Made by a program: the position numbers and the translations under genes. This document shows positions 25,908 through 39,499 of a stretch of DNA of 64,000 nt, in pieces. Positions within the stretch are counted from its first letter, which is position 1. Every line of letters begins with the position of its first letter. The notes below the pieces were generated by a model, which saw only the letters and a program-made list of their open reading frames with translations, searched no databases and was not told the DNA's origin. Source of the stretch: Litomosoides sigmodontis (taxonomy: Eukaryota > Nematoda > Chromadorea > Rhabditida > Onchocercidae); the NCBI GenBank assembly GCA_963070105.1, contig OY718808.1, positions 3,037,738 through 3,101,737 of the forward strand, read 5' to 3'.

Positions 25908-26072
25908 ATGCCATTAGCCATGGAAGAAGTGCTTTTCCTTCCATTGCCAGAAATGATAGCTTCGTTCGTATCACTCTATCATTCACCTTCAACTGTTACA
26001 TTCTTTATTTTATCAAATTTAACTTTTCCAAATTTTTGGTTCTCGCGGTGGAGCACTCGGCAAAACTGCTAA
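25908..26072 (+). CDS. Possible small ORF, 54 residues
   Basis: ATG at 25908 to TAA at 26070. The peptide starts MPLAMEEVLFLPLPEMIASF and has a hydrophobic middle and an aromatic end (NFWFSRWSTRQNC). Codon use is less AT-driven than in chance frames nearby. No ortholog is recognised and no splice sites support it. It lies upstream of the GPCR gene. Confidence 0.2.
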   Translation: MPLAMEEVLFLPLPEMIASFVSLYHSPSTVTFFILSNLTFPNFWFSRWSTRQNC

Positions 26073-26097
26073 TTGCAAGAAAACTTGAGTAATTCAG

Positions 26098-26153
26098 GGA
26101 ACGATCACTTTCTCTATCGCTTTTTTTTTTTTAGAAGAAGGAGTGATCGTTCC
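26098..26153. other. Perfect 12-bp inverted repeat
   Basis: GGAACGATCACT at 26098-26109 is the exact reverse complement of AGTGATCGTTCC at 26142-26153. The 32-base loop contains a T12 run, and TTCT/AGAA may extend the stem. It could fold as an RNA hairpin; the loop is long for a typical microRNA precursor. Confidence 0.6.
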
Positions 26154-26313
26154 ACCCTTCCTGCTTTCTCACACTTTTCCTCTCTTATTTTACGTTACGA
26201 AAAACTATTGATTATTTCGGACTACAATTTTCATGCTTTATTTTGAAATCAGAAAAAAAAAGATATCAACTACACTGTTTGAAATTGATGAGAAATAATC
26301 GCCTTTGCAAGTT

Positions 26314-27042
<729 letters not shown>

Positions 27043-27522
27043 ATTTTTTATTGTTAATTATTATTTTTTATTGTAAATATTTTTTATTAGCAATAAAAAA
27101 TAATTAATAATAAAAATAATAATTAGCACTGGACACGAGTCAAAGGCGGGTGTTCCCATTTGTCTCATTGAGTCAATCCTATCGAATCTTTCCAATGCAA
27201 GGTGATGATGGCCGTTAATTTTCATGCTGAGAGTGAGTGAGTGAGGTAGAAAATTCGACGACTAACAATGCTTTGTTTTTCCGTCCAACGTTCTCTGCGA
27301 CATTCTTTCTTCCTCACTTATTGATCGTTGCGATTTTTGCTAAATTTTCCTGGAATTTCGAATTATTTCATTAAAATTTTAGGAAGTAAACTAATTGGCG
27401 TGCATTAGAATTTCAAACTGTTGTTTTTCAAGAAATTCATGCATTAGCCGTCAAACTTCTTCACTCCCTTCTTTCATTTAGGTAAAACGAACAGAAAAGG
27501 TGCGCAAAATGAATTTACAAGT

Positions 27523-30500
27523 ATGAATGGTTTGGAGCAATGTCAAACAGTTCTCATTGAATTACCGGAAATTAGTACTGTCTATGACTGGTTCCATGAT
27601 ATTCATGCATTCTATAATCCAATTCATACCTATTTATCCATTGCATTATGTATTTTGGGTGCATTGTGTAATTTTTGCAATATTCTCATACTTACAAGGT
27701 AAGTGATGTTTTCAATATTTTGTTAAATTAAAAATTAAATTTTAATTTTTAACGCAAAGAGAGCGAGCGCTATAGCGCTTCGCTTCATCGCCCTCTCAAA
27801 TAATACAGCTGGTAAGGGGAATAATTTGAAATAATTTAAGTATAGTAATGCGATGTTTTTTTTTCACTGTTCAAAAATGCTCTTTCTGTCTCCCTCTCTC
27901 TCTCTCCCTCTCTCTACTTCAAAGGCACACTCACTCGTGTAACTGATCATTGAATCCACAAATAACAGAAGTGAAATAGGAAAAAAAATGAATGAACTCA
28001 AAGAACTGAAAGCCATCGTAATTTTATATCCAATTAGGATATTCTTTCAATTTGCTTTTATCATTCGCAAACAAAAAGCGAGAAACCTAATCTTTTCAGT
28101 GAAAAATAAAATAAATGAATTGAGGAAAATGGAAGAGAAAAAAACGATTGAAGTAACTTAACTTATTCATATACGGAAACTAACTATTTTAAAATTTGAA
28201 GAAAAGAGGAATGAACAAAAAAAAATTGACGAAAAATGAAATCATTTCTCCTTTCTCTCCCTCCCTCGCTCTCTCTCCCTTTATTACTCATTGGAAATAA
28301 TTACTAATAAGTCGGAAGTAAGCATTTGCACAACGTTTGTTGCTATTCTTCTTTTTTTTTAAAACAAAGGCAAACTAATCAAAAGAGCTAGCAAATTTAA
28401 TATAATAATGAAAATTTTAATTTATACAACTATACAGATAGAGAGATGTAAGATAACATATCGTTGATTAATTTTTATTACATTTTTCAAAGTATTTAGG
28501 AAACTTAGAAAATTTTCCAAATATTTTATTCTAATTAATTTTTATATTTTCTCCTTTTGCAAAAATAATTAATTTATGGAAAAAATTATTATCATATCAC
28601 AATTATCAATCATACCGTATCCAAATGATTACTTCTAGGAAGCGAATGCGTACGCCGGTAAATATGATTCTAACAGCAATGGCATGTTGTGATACGGTTG
28701 TACTATTTTCAAATTTAATTTATACGACACACAGTACATTGGCATCACTTGGTGCTTGTCATCCGCAACAATGGAGCTATGGTTGGGCGGTGTTCCTTGT
28801 GTGCCATGCGCACTTGTCACTTATTGGTCATTCTAGCAGCATTTGGTTGTCTGGTTAGTAAACGAACAGTATCATTTAATTTCATCTGCTACATTTCAAA
28901 ATTCATATTAATAAAATTTATTGGTCATATTTACTGTACTGATACAATAGTTATCAGTGAATTTTCAAACACATTTCACCGGTACTGAAGGTATCACTGA
29001 AATTTGAAATCGTTTTAGGAAATACAAATAAGATGTTATAAATTTTGAGATTTTTAATTGAGTGAATGGATTGCAAGTGTGATATCGTTTTGTGAAAAGT
29101 ATTCGAAGAGCAAAAAAAAAAGAATTCGTTAAGCTTATTTTAATACTTCAAATGTAAAATTTGAAATTTCAATTTTTCAATAAATAATAATAATGAAACT
29201 GTAAAATTAAAACTTTTTTAGTGATGTTAGCATTGATACGATATATAACATTACGAAGCAGACAGGAAATCAGCATTATGCAGGTATCGTGTACGGTAAT
29301 TTTAAATTGAAATTTATCATTTACAATGCACAATTAATAAACTAACAGAGATTTATGCATGGAGTTGCTCTAAAACAACAAAAAAAAATCTTTAACAAAA
29401 TATTATTGGATATTAAAAAGAAATGTAAATATCGAGGAAAGTCTTTCTAATCTAAATATTAAAGAATATTTCGTAGGAAAAATGGAAATTTCAATTTTGA
29501 TCAATTATTTACTTGCTTTTCTTTCTGGATGAAATAACGCTGTAATTCAAAATTGAATACATATTTACTGGTTTAGGGAAAAAAAGTGAAAAAAAGGAAG
29601 GATTTACATTTAAATAGTAAATATTAACGAAATAGTGCCATTTGGTAATCTTTTTTTTTGAAATACAATGGGAATTTCAAGAGGGTTGCTAATAAGTAGC
29701 TCAAAGTTCAAGCTTACTTCACTTATTTTATAAAATTCAAACAGTAAAACTTTCCAAAATGTAATAGCAATAATAATTCAGGTCCGTTTACGACACTCAT
29801 ATATGGCTATAGCATTTGTTGTATTATTTGTTATATTAATGAATACACCAAATTTTCTTGCTTATAAAATTGCTACAATGAAACTTAGCGAAACGTGTAA
29901 TATTACTACGGAAATTAGCGGCAGTCGTGACGCACTTCTTTATATACCTGGCGTTTCTGACTTGGCGCTTGAAGCACGTTGCTTGGTTAGCATTTACAAG
30001 TGTTTTTCATTTTAAATACATTCCCATTTAAATAGCAATTTTCATTTCAATTTGCTATTTTCAGATAGAGTGACAGTTCGATTTTTACTGAAAAGATGCA
30101 GTAGTAAAAGTTACATATGTTAAAATTCTAAAATTTCATCTTGAATGTCCAGTTTTATTAGGGATTAAAAAAAAAAATTTCATTTTCCTTTTCTAAACCT
30201 CATTGAGATGATCTGTAATTTACTAAATGTTCATTTTTAGATTTTTAAATGCTAAATTTTGATTTATTCTTCAGTCATTATTCTAATTAGTATCGCAACA
30301 AATTATTACTACGTTTATTAAACTCTCGAAAATTTGCCTAATTGATTGAATTTTTTTTCATAATATTGAAATAATTTAGATATTTCGCATGGCATTTTGG
30401 ATATCAGGTACAATATTCAAAATGATTCCATGCCTACTCCTATCATCCTTTGTTTGGCTATTAATGAAAATTTTAACAAAAGTGCAGCGAAATCGATTGA

Positions 30501-32400
30501 AACTTTTAAATTATGGAAAACCGTGCTACAACGGAGGGTGCAGCGCTAGCAAGGATTGTCGCGGAAGGAAGAGCAAAAACACCGCCGCTTCACACCACGC
30601 AACAAGTGGTCGTAGCGTGAAGTAAATGCAATTTCTAGCTAACATCTAATGAATAATTTCTTCCGCAACAATTTATCGCGTGAAACTGGTTGCCAATTCA
30701 TTGTTGAAAATTTAATTTCATCTTTCATAACACTCATTTCATTGTTATGAAATTTGTAAAAGAAAAAAAAATTTAACAAATACTTTTTGCAAAAACTTTT
30801 AAAAATTGTTCGTTTCATCTTCCTTCATTAAATTTCCCTCATTAACTTCTGTTTTTTTTGTATTATCAAAAGAAAAGCAAAAAAGAAAATAGCAGGAAAT
30901 ATCTATTTTTGGACTTCTCAATATATCACTGATAAGGAATGATCGTTGTAATATTATAAGCAAAAAATTTTTGAAATCCAGTTTTTTACTTTTATCTTTT
31001 CCGATAACATTGAGTGGGAAAGATTGAAAAAAAAAGAAGATCGTTGCCATTATCATAGGAGAAGTTTTGAGGAAGCAAAAAATTCTCCTAGCTTATTGAT
31101 CATTTTAATTAAAATAATATTGAAGATAATTTTTTAAGCTAAGCTTGTAATAATTTAATGTATTAATTTAATATGCTAATTTAATATGCTGCAATGATTA
31201 AATGAACGAATAAGCTAAGCAGTGATTAATTTCAGATTAAATAGAAGTGTTACTTATCGTGCAGATCGTACCACACGTATGCTATTAACAATTTTATGTG
31301 TATTTTTAATTACCGAATTACCGCAAGGTATTATGATGGTACTTTCCGGCATTCTTCCGGAAGCATTCAGACGTCACATCTACAACAGTCTTGGAGATCT
31401 GCTAGATTTGCTATCGCTTTGTAATGCATGCACAACATTTGTTATTTATTGCACAATAAGTGAACAATTTAGAAATGTTCGGTTTTTTTTTTTTTTTTTA
31501 AATAACCTAGATAAGGATGAAATCATTGCTGAGTGAAATGGAATCAGATTCCAGGCATTCTGAGGTGTTTTAAAATTTTCACAAATTCACTTAATCATTT
31601 TTACTCTAGCATTGCTATACAGCATTCTTGTTGCTCTGGATTTTTTGTTGAACAATTGACAAGAAAGGATTATTTCGTATGACATAATGTTAGGTTGATA
31701 TTAGGATGAAACGATTAGGTCACTGTTTTTGTTTTTGCGAAGATTAAATATTTTGTTTAAACATTTCAAGGTAATATGAATGATGAAATAGGATGAGGTA
31801 AAAATTTCAGGGAGGGGGAGGGGGTAAAATTATATTAGGTACGACAAATTGTAATTTAGATTACACTTACACGGTTGCCTAATAGTTTTAATTCAATTCT
31901 TTCTCTTTTTTTTTACAGGAATTTAAACAAGTGTTCCTACCACGTTCATTATTTTGCTATAAGTTAAGATGGAAATTAAAACGAGACTACAAAATCTCAT
32001 CGTCACCTTCACAATCGTACACTGATGTAAGCTTCAAGGACGCTGCTGAATTATCATCAAATGTTTTGTTGCATCGGTGTGTGTGTTTTAAAGCAGACAG
32101 TCAAAATTTATAAATTTTTGATATTGCAAAAAAATTTACTAAAATTAACAGTTTTAGTTTTTTTTTTATTTTTAACGTAAATCACTACACACAATTATTG
32201 AGTCACGTGTGTCACGTCACTAAAAGATGCGTGATGCTACACTGTGTTACAGTGAGTTTTTCAACCTATTCGCTTCTAATTAATGAAATAGAAGTTAGCT
32301 AGTTTATTTCCATCTATTACATTTCATATTTTCGAATAAAGAAATTTACAGAGATCTTGATGAGGAAGTGTGTCCAGTGGTATCGATAGCAACGGAATAA
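27523..32400 (+). CDS. Neuropeptide GPCR, myosuppressin-receptor (DMSR) type
   Basis: Exons on the plus strand: 27523-27698, 28639-28853, 29222-29283, 29782-29985, 30380-30621, 31236-31476, 31919-32076, 32352-32400 (1347 nt, 448 residues, phases consistent). Seven membrane segments can be placed: TM1 near LSIALCILGALCN, TM2 PVNMILTAMACCD, TM3 ending MLALIRYITLR (IRY in place of DRY), TM4 AIAFVVLFVILMN, TM5 IFKMIPCLLLSSFVW, TM6 RMLLTILCVFLITELPQG, TM7 LSLCNACTTFVIYC. The TM6 block RTTRMLL to ITELPQGI and the TM1-TM2 loop RKRMRTPVNMILT are typical of the DMSR/FMRFamide-receptor family in nematodes and insects. The expected role is a G-protein-coupled receptor for an RFamide-like peptide in the nervous system or muscle. 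The frame upstream of the ATG stays open to an AG at 27480-27481, so either a spliced leader or a further 5' exon joins there. The final exon could be skipped: reading past 32076 gives a different end at 32113. Confidence 0.9.
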
Positions 32401-34879
32401 TCAATGGAAGAAATATTCGATGACGTCGTCGTACGTTGACAACGACGTGAGGAAAAAATGAACTTTAAATGTGCAAGAATGCGGTAGATGACATGAGTGC
32501 AAAAGCAATAAGCATATTTACATTTCAATGATCAAAAAGCAAACGGACTAATCGCTAGCACTTCATGAATTCGATCTATAAATGAATGTTGATGAAGTTG
32601 AAAATTTTTTTTCCTTAAAATGAACTTTTTTTATCCAACAAAATTAATAAATTTCAAAAATTAACATTTCTCAAAAGAATTATGTTTAATTGTTATCTTT
32701 TACATGGACATTACAAATGTAGTAAAATGAGAAACCAAAATTTGTTTGAACAATAAAATGCCTGTTAAATTGCTATGAATGATATTTAAATTGAATTTAT
32801 TGAAATTGAATAGGACTATCAATAAACATACTTGTCGTTAATGGATATCATCGAATACTTAGCACTCTTCCTGAAAAGCCTTCGAGTGTTTCCACCAATT
32901 TTATTGCATAAAATAACGGAAAAGCAGTTTTGGTGATTCGTTGAAAAAATTTTTGACAATTCAAAACGAGACACTCTTTCTTTAGGTCTTTTTTATTTGC
33001 TTTTTCAAGATGCTTTCTTGAAATTCTCTTTTTTAGGCTTTTTCTTATTCTAAATTTCTGTGCATTGATCGAGCAAAAGAATCAAAACGCTCCTTTTGTG
33101 TCGGCAACTCTTTGATGTTAAATTTACAGCAAAACTAAATTTATACTTTGGTTTTATGTGTAAATTTTATAAGAATTTGTGGGACAATTAGAGTAACTCA
33201 TAAGAAAATGCAAATAATTTAAATTAATAAAACAGGAATCCTGCTTGCTTTACATTATGTTAACCGATACGATAGGGTGATGTTTTTTTTTTTTTTTTTT
33301 AAAAATTCTGAAGCGAAATATTTTAACAGTATTTCACTACTACTCCTGTTTTATAGCCTGAAGAAATGCCGCTCAGTACCTGAAATATGTTTGACGCATA
33401 TCCTATAAAATTTCGCCATCTATGTAGTAGTGAAATTGGTTACAAGCGCTTAGCCTTTATTTTGCATTCAATCCCAACACCATCACGTGAAGACAAATGA
33501 ACCAATTTATTAGCTTCGCTTAATGCTAGCATTACCGCACCCGTGCGCATTACCTTTCATCTGTTCACTCTCCTGCTATGCATCCACTGTTCTAGGATAT
33601 CTCCCTGTAACTCTCAAATTTCATCATTGATTATAAATTCATCTCGTCCTTACATTTCATTTAACTCATAACTCAACTCTAATTTACACCCAAACCATTC
33701 ATTAAGTCATTCGCACTCACACTCACACAGCAATATGCATTTGCAAATAACATTTAGCAAATCGAGAGAGATTACGGCTAACTTTTCAGCAATTTTGGTC
33801 AATTATCTCACTTTACCTTTACCTCACTCACATTTACTTCTCGCTAAGCACCTAGCAATATTCTACAAATTACACACTTCACACTCTAAATCAATTCTAA
33901 TATTAATTAACAAATTCTGCTAGCCATATCAGTTCCACGGAGAGAACTAAGTAAGTTATTAATAGCAATTTTAATAATTTTTAACAATTCACAGTCAATA
34001 CAAACTTTTTCGATAGCGTAAAACTCAACTCACAAACGATAAGTTTTGGTGAAACATGCCTGAAACTCTTAATTCCCAACAACAGAAATTATGATTAAAA
34101 AGCAAAATTGAAACAGTAGCGATAGGGCATTTATTTCTCCTGTAACATTAAGGAGAGTATTGATATTATTTAGAATATTATTTTAAGGAGAATATTGAGG
34201 TGGTTTTGAAATGGGCCAAGAAAGAGAGAAAAATTGTAATAAAATTTAAATTATACACATATTGTAACTTATTTAGCGAAATTAATTTAATCAAAAATAG
34301 AATTGAGGCACAACATAACACAAAAATTAATTCTACAAAATAAAAAGTTCGAATTCCATTTTTAACCATCTGCCTTCTTTATTTTCTTCATTCTTCCAAA
34401 TGAAAAATTTGTTGATTGGTTGCTTTCAATTGAATTTGTAGGTGAAACATCGGAAAATGTTCCCTTCATACTCTGCAAAAAAAAGCATTCAGCAATAATT
34501 AATTTTCACTTAATTCATCCAATTTTCATTCGATTAAACTTGAAATTTTATTTTGCCTCAAATTTTTTGATTTTAAAATTCTGAAGCGAAATATTTAACA
34601 AAATTTCATTCAACGAATGAGTACGTTTTGGCAAAAAAAATGTATTCATAAATTGTCATTAAAACTTTTCAGTATTTCGAAATAACTAATATGTATGCAA
34701 TTACTAGATATTATAAGCTTAGTGTTGCTTGTTGTATGCCATCAAAATTACCAATAATTAATGTGTTATTTAGCATTTCATGCTACAATCAAATTTATTA
34801 TAAATTTTAACGACATTAATAATAATCGATTTATTATTTATGCGTATATTTGCTAAAATTAAATTTTATTTTAAATAAT
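32401..34879. other. Intergenic stretch with repeat-like segment
   Basis: The region just after the GPCR stop contains an inverted repeat (ACGTCGT...ACGACGT near 32421-32450). Positions about 33535-33640 are richer in C and T and resemble part of the foldback element at 48.7-49.3 kb. No gene was recognised; minus- and plus-strand frames here are short. Confidence 0.45.
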
Positions 34880-36232
34880 TTAATTTAGAGATTTAATTAA
34901 ACAAACAGAGGATGGTGATGTAGTGTTGTTTGAGTTTCCCAATACGTTCCTGCTATTGGCGGCATTTTTCTCTGAAGTTTGTCCGTTCGTTGAACCATCT
35001 CGCTTTTGTGGATGTTTCCAACGATTCCGTCGAAATGTTAGGTAGCAGAAGGCACTAATCGTTACGCAAACAGTAAGAACTGTAGCTATTATTGCTACAG
35101 TCACCATTATCCATACAGTTTCCGTTTTCCTCTCACGTATTTCGGCAACTTCAAACAATAATAGAAAGCGAAAAAGAAATTTTGCAAAAAAAAAAGAAAA
35201 AATTCTAAAAATTTTTTGCTCTATTTTTTTTCCATTTTAGATTGTAGTAGCTATGGAAACATGAAGTGAAAAATTCATGCCTGATAGAACAAAGTAGGAT
35301 AAAATATTAATTTGATTTTTTGCTTTTTTTTTCTTTTAAAAAAATTCATAATTTTAGCAGCATGTAACATTTCAGCTTAGTATTTACTTACGAATAGTGA
35401 AAGTTACTTTTTGAGCAATCAAAAAAAAACCACGTTGCAGTAATCGATTCTTCAATGATTGTTACAGTGCATATAGTTTGAACCTAAAATTAATTATCAC
35501 GATTGTATTGTAACGGTAAAAAGTGATATTCAGTATTGATTGCACAGCTCACTGAAATGTTCGCTGATTCACAAAATTGTACAACGTAAATAGCTGAAAC
35601 AAATAACCGCTACGATTGTTACACGTAAATGTAAGCGTAAATGAGATATGCATCTGTATAACGTTGTAATTTATGTTTTAGAGAACGCATTAGATCTAAA
35701 TTTTTTTATTATGTTTAGCTTTTTAAACATTTTAATAGGTTTAAAAATAGAATATGTCGCACATGTGATATACCTCACGTAACATATATTCAAAACCTTC
35801 CGGACTGTTCACAATTTGCATTTTCAGGTTGTCCGGTTTCACCTTAGCTCTTCTAAGAGCTTTGAACAAAAGTTTGTCACATGTTATATTTAAGCTAATA
35901 ATTGCGACGTAATGTTGTTTAGCATCGTAATACGCTTGCTTTGAAACGCATTCCATTAAATCGCTACGTGAGACGTGCTGCAAACAACGTTTGCACAAAC
36001 GTTTACATTTGCGCATATTTCTTTTCAAACATTAATTGCTACTACTAATTAACAATGAAGAGAGGTAGAAGTGTAATTTTTTTTAGTGCTTTTTCTCCCC
36101 TTTAATTAATGAATAAATATTAACTTTACGTAACAAACGTTTCAATTCGTGCGAGCTTACATTGATTCGTACACGGTACTGCGCACAAGTTTTGAGAGCA
36201 ATTATGCTAATGATAATTGGAAACAACCGCAT
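34880..36232 (-). CDS. Small type I membrane protein, possibly collectrin-like
   Basis: Exons on the minus strand: 36161-36232, 35774-35977, 35392-35449, 34880-35148 (603 nt, 200 residues; phases 0, 0, 1 agree). The ATG lies 9 bases after a TTTTAG, a probable spliced-leader acceptor. A signal peptide (MRLFPIIISIIALKTCAQ) is followed by about 100 extracellular residues with two cysteines. One of these is in the N-glycosylation site NITC. One membrane segment follows (TVWIMVTVAIIATVLTVCV, about residues 120-138). The basic then Ser/Asn-rich cytoplasmic tail starts FRRNRWKHPQKRD. The order NRLLQRGFFL, then a short linker, then a TM starting VWIM recalls the end of vertebrate collectrin and the ACE2 neck. 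That is a weak, by-eye resemblance and I do not rely on it. Collectrin-type proteins chaperone amino-acid transporters or secretory vesicles. Confidence 0.65.
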
Positions 36233-36382
36233 GGAAATGTACTAAAAGACAACAACCGTTATGCTAATTAATTGAAGAGCATTTTTATCGATTAAAAATT
36301 TTTGTCATTGACTCACAAAATACTTTAGCCTTTGAAAAACAACACAGTGAAAGTATTGCGCGTGTAAAAATCATGTGAAATT

Positions 36383-36747
36383 TCAAATTTTAAAATTTCT
36401 TCTACGTTTTGCGATACGCGGTCTTTCATCTTCTTCTTGAAGCGTTAACGTGTAAGGATGTTTGTTTGCTTGAGAGCTGTTTTTTTTCTTTCGTTAATTT
36501 TGAGAAATATTTCTGAAAAATTAATAGGAGTAAATGAAAAATTAATAGGAGTAAAAAATTAGACACAGATTAGACGCATTTCAAAATTTAGAATTTCGAA
36601 GTGTTGAATTAAAGCCAAAACGTGAGATTCCTGATTACACGCAAACTTTCTACATTTTTTTTACTTTTTTTTTTCATCTACGCTTTCATTCTTTTGAAGA
36701 TGAATTGATGATGCTGCTAGCTCTTCCCTTTTAATCTTTTCGTGCAT
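36383..36747 (-). CDS. Possible two-exon micro-gene or orphan 3' exons
   Basis: An exon-like stretch at 36682-36747 begins with ATG 18 bases after a TTTACAG, encodes 22 residues (MHEKIKREELAASS...) and ends at a GT. A second stretch at 36383-36476 follows an AG. Joined in phase 0 they give a 38-residue peptide ending SRRR. In another frame the second exon encodes a better-looking end (LTLQEEDERPRIAKRRR), which would need a phase-2 partner. That could be the missing 3' end of the metalloproteinase gene upstream, but I could not join them. Confidence 0.25.
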
Positions 36748-37269
36748 ATTAATTCAATTATTTATCTGTAAATTTTAAAATTTTTGGTTGAAAAATTAAA
36801 TTAGAAAAAAAAATGTAACGATTAAACGATGAAAATGATATTAATTGCTACGGCTAAGATTACTTACTGTTCATGCTATTTACGCTTGCTACTCACGTTA
36901 TTCACAGCGTGGGCGAATAATTAGCAAATAATACAGTCAGTGATCAATTAACAACTAATGTCATATTTTATTTATATTAATAAGTTTATTTATCAAATTA
37001 TTTAGACATTAAATTTACACTTTCTCTCTGTAAAAAGAAAGAAGCATACTTGCCGTGTCAAATCGTTGAATGTCATTTTTTTTTTAATATTTTACTACAA
37101 CGTTTTTTGCACCTTAAACAAATCACAAGTTATAACTTTAAAATCATCACTTTTTTTTTGAATTTTTTTTTGCAATTTTTAAAAATATTCCAAAATGAAT
37201 TAGTTGAATGTAATGAAGTGTTTTTGCACAAGTTAAATTGAATGATCGAGTAAAAGCAAAGAAAACTAC

Positions 37270-39499
37270 CATATAGTTGCTGTATGCATAAAATATCAAA
37301 GTTCGTAAGTTTAGGTTTTACATATTGACCGTCAGCATCGATAGATGGATAGTGATAGATTGATGACATTATCGATCCTTTTTCATCGGAATGTTCCAAG
37401 CCCAATGCATGACCAATTTCATGAATTGCTGGTGGTAGTAAATCTACCATATCATATCTATATTAATTTAATTAAAAAAAAGAAACAAAAATATTTAATT
37501 TGTTTTAAAGTCATTAAAGGAAAAAGAGGGGGAGGGGGGAATAGTAAAAATAAAACAAAAACAAACTTAACCTGGAATGTTCGGTAACAATCATAGTAGT
37601 CCATCTTTCGTCAGCATCAAAATGAATTAAACCATGTGGTGGAAGTAATGCATGAGCTAATATCATGCCTGTTATAAACGTTAACTGAGGGCTTTCAATT
37701 TCGTTCAAAAAAATTTTAATAGAATTTTTAAATTTAGCAAAAATGAGCAAAAATGCATCAGCATAATAATGGTTATGCTAACAATAGTATGAGAAATAAG
37801 GAGTTAAATTATCAATAAGATCACTTTAAATGTTTAATTAAATGTCGAAAAGTTTAAAATTGGAATACACCTGCCACATTTCCAGTAATTAATTTAGGAA
37901 AAATGAAAGAAAAAAAGAACCTGGTCCATCAAAGGCAAAACCATCCCCATGCTCTCCTCTAACAAAATCAATTCTAATATTTCCATTTCGTGGCACCTCA
38001 GTGAAATTTAATTGTGTTACTGTTGACCAAACATCAAATGCTCTCCTTATCACATCCCTGAAATTTTCAACGAATAGTTATCATTGAAAAAGCATACATA
38101 TACATATGTATATATTTATTTACTATAAGAAAGAATTTCTCAAAAAAAAAAAATTATCAAAAAGAATGAGGCGCAGCATTTTCGTACTTTTAGTAGCAAA
38201 GAGTAATCGTCGTACCTTACTAATTTTCTGGATAATTTTTTAGGAATAAATCCTATTGAATATGTTAAATTTTTATTCGTCCATTTGTACACTCTGTTTG
38301 AATCTGCAAAATTTAATTAAAAATAGCAAACATTTACAAAATTCCACGAAGAAAACTTTTTAAATTTTTTATTCGTTTAATTTTTAGCATTTTTTTTTGG
38401 TCTAAAATAATCTAAATGTAAAACTATTTGAGTTTTAACAGTTTAATTTTTTAAAAAAAAATTGCTAAATTTAATGTCTCATGTTATCTCAGCCTTTCAT
38501 TTCACGTAATTACAAAGTGGTCATTAGCTCGAACATGCGTTAGCTTAGCCAGTTACCTACCCACCGTTCTACCTTTATTTAAATTGAGCAAATTTGGGTG
38601 AGAGCGTCATCAGAGGATAGCAGTAATAGTAGGAACCGTTTGAATGTAACTCACTGCTATCACGCCTTCCGCACCTCATCTTCCCGATTCTCTGCCGCTC
38701 ATTAAATTTTTCTATTAATTTTAGATTTTGAAAATTTTCCAACGATCTGAGCATGCTGCTGAAATGAAGCTTTTTAATTGCAATTTATTTTAAGCTTGTG
38801 CTCTTATGATTATACATGTTGAAAGTCTTGAAAAAACTTTGACTTTTCATGCATTAAACAAAATTCATAATGGTAAATGATTGTGATATGGAGAATTTTA
38901 AAATTTTTTGATAAGAAAAATTGCTCAATTCCTAATTTTTGTCAAATGCTTCATTAAAAAATTTAAAAGTTAATTAAAATTAAATGACAATAATGCTATT
39001 GTTCGTGTGGAATTAAACGACTATAATGATGATTAAGCACTATGCTGTGCTCTAATGATTTTAAATTATCTTACCTATGAACTTTTTGAATATTTTCTAA
39101 ATGATAAACATCAGTTGTATTTTTCAAAAAATCGTACTTTATTAAATATTCCTGCAATTTTTTTATTTCTTAATTAAAACACATAACTTTTAGATGTAAA
39201 AATGCTAAATAATGCTTTTTTTTTAATTTGTCACTTAATTTCTTCGTACGCTTGCAAAAAAATTTCAGAGATTCAAGAACATCACTACATTTAAATGTGC
39301 AAATATTGCAAATGTTGCAAAATGTGGCATACTAAATTGTTGAAATACAGTTTAAAAAAAAGTTATGAATAGCTCTTTTAACCTCAAATTTACATTTGAA
39401 AAAAAATAAGCATCTTACAAGCGGAAAATTCCTGACACTCACGGATGGTACGTGCAGGAGAAAGGTTGAAATAAAGGTAACACTGATAAAGTATAACAT
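37270..39499 (-). CDS. Matrix metalloproteinase A (short prodomain)
   Basis: A zinc endopeptidase of the matrixin family. Exons on the minus strand: 39419-39499, 39075-39151, 38655-38689, 38216-38303, 37921-38057, 37572-37668, 37270-37457, with phases 0, 2, 1, 2, 1, 2. The signal peptide is [17 protein letters not shown]. The prodomain is only about 40 residues. It keeps a cysteine-switch core, MRCGRRD with Cys59, but lacks the usual prolines. The catalytic domain has [35 protein letters not shown], the zinc motif [11 protein letters not shown] (184-194) and the Met-turn SIMSS. The last placed exon ends after QQLY at a GT donor in phase 1, exactly where paralog B splices to its linker. No linker or hemopexin exon was found downstream, so the 3' end is missing from this model. 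Secreted and probably active on matrix, cuticle or host proteins (inference). Confidence 0.85.
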
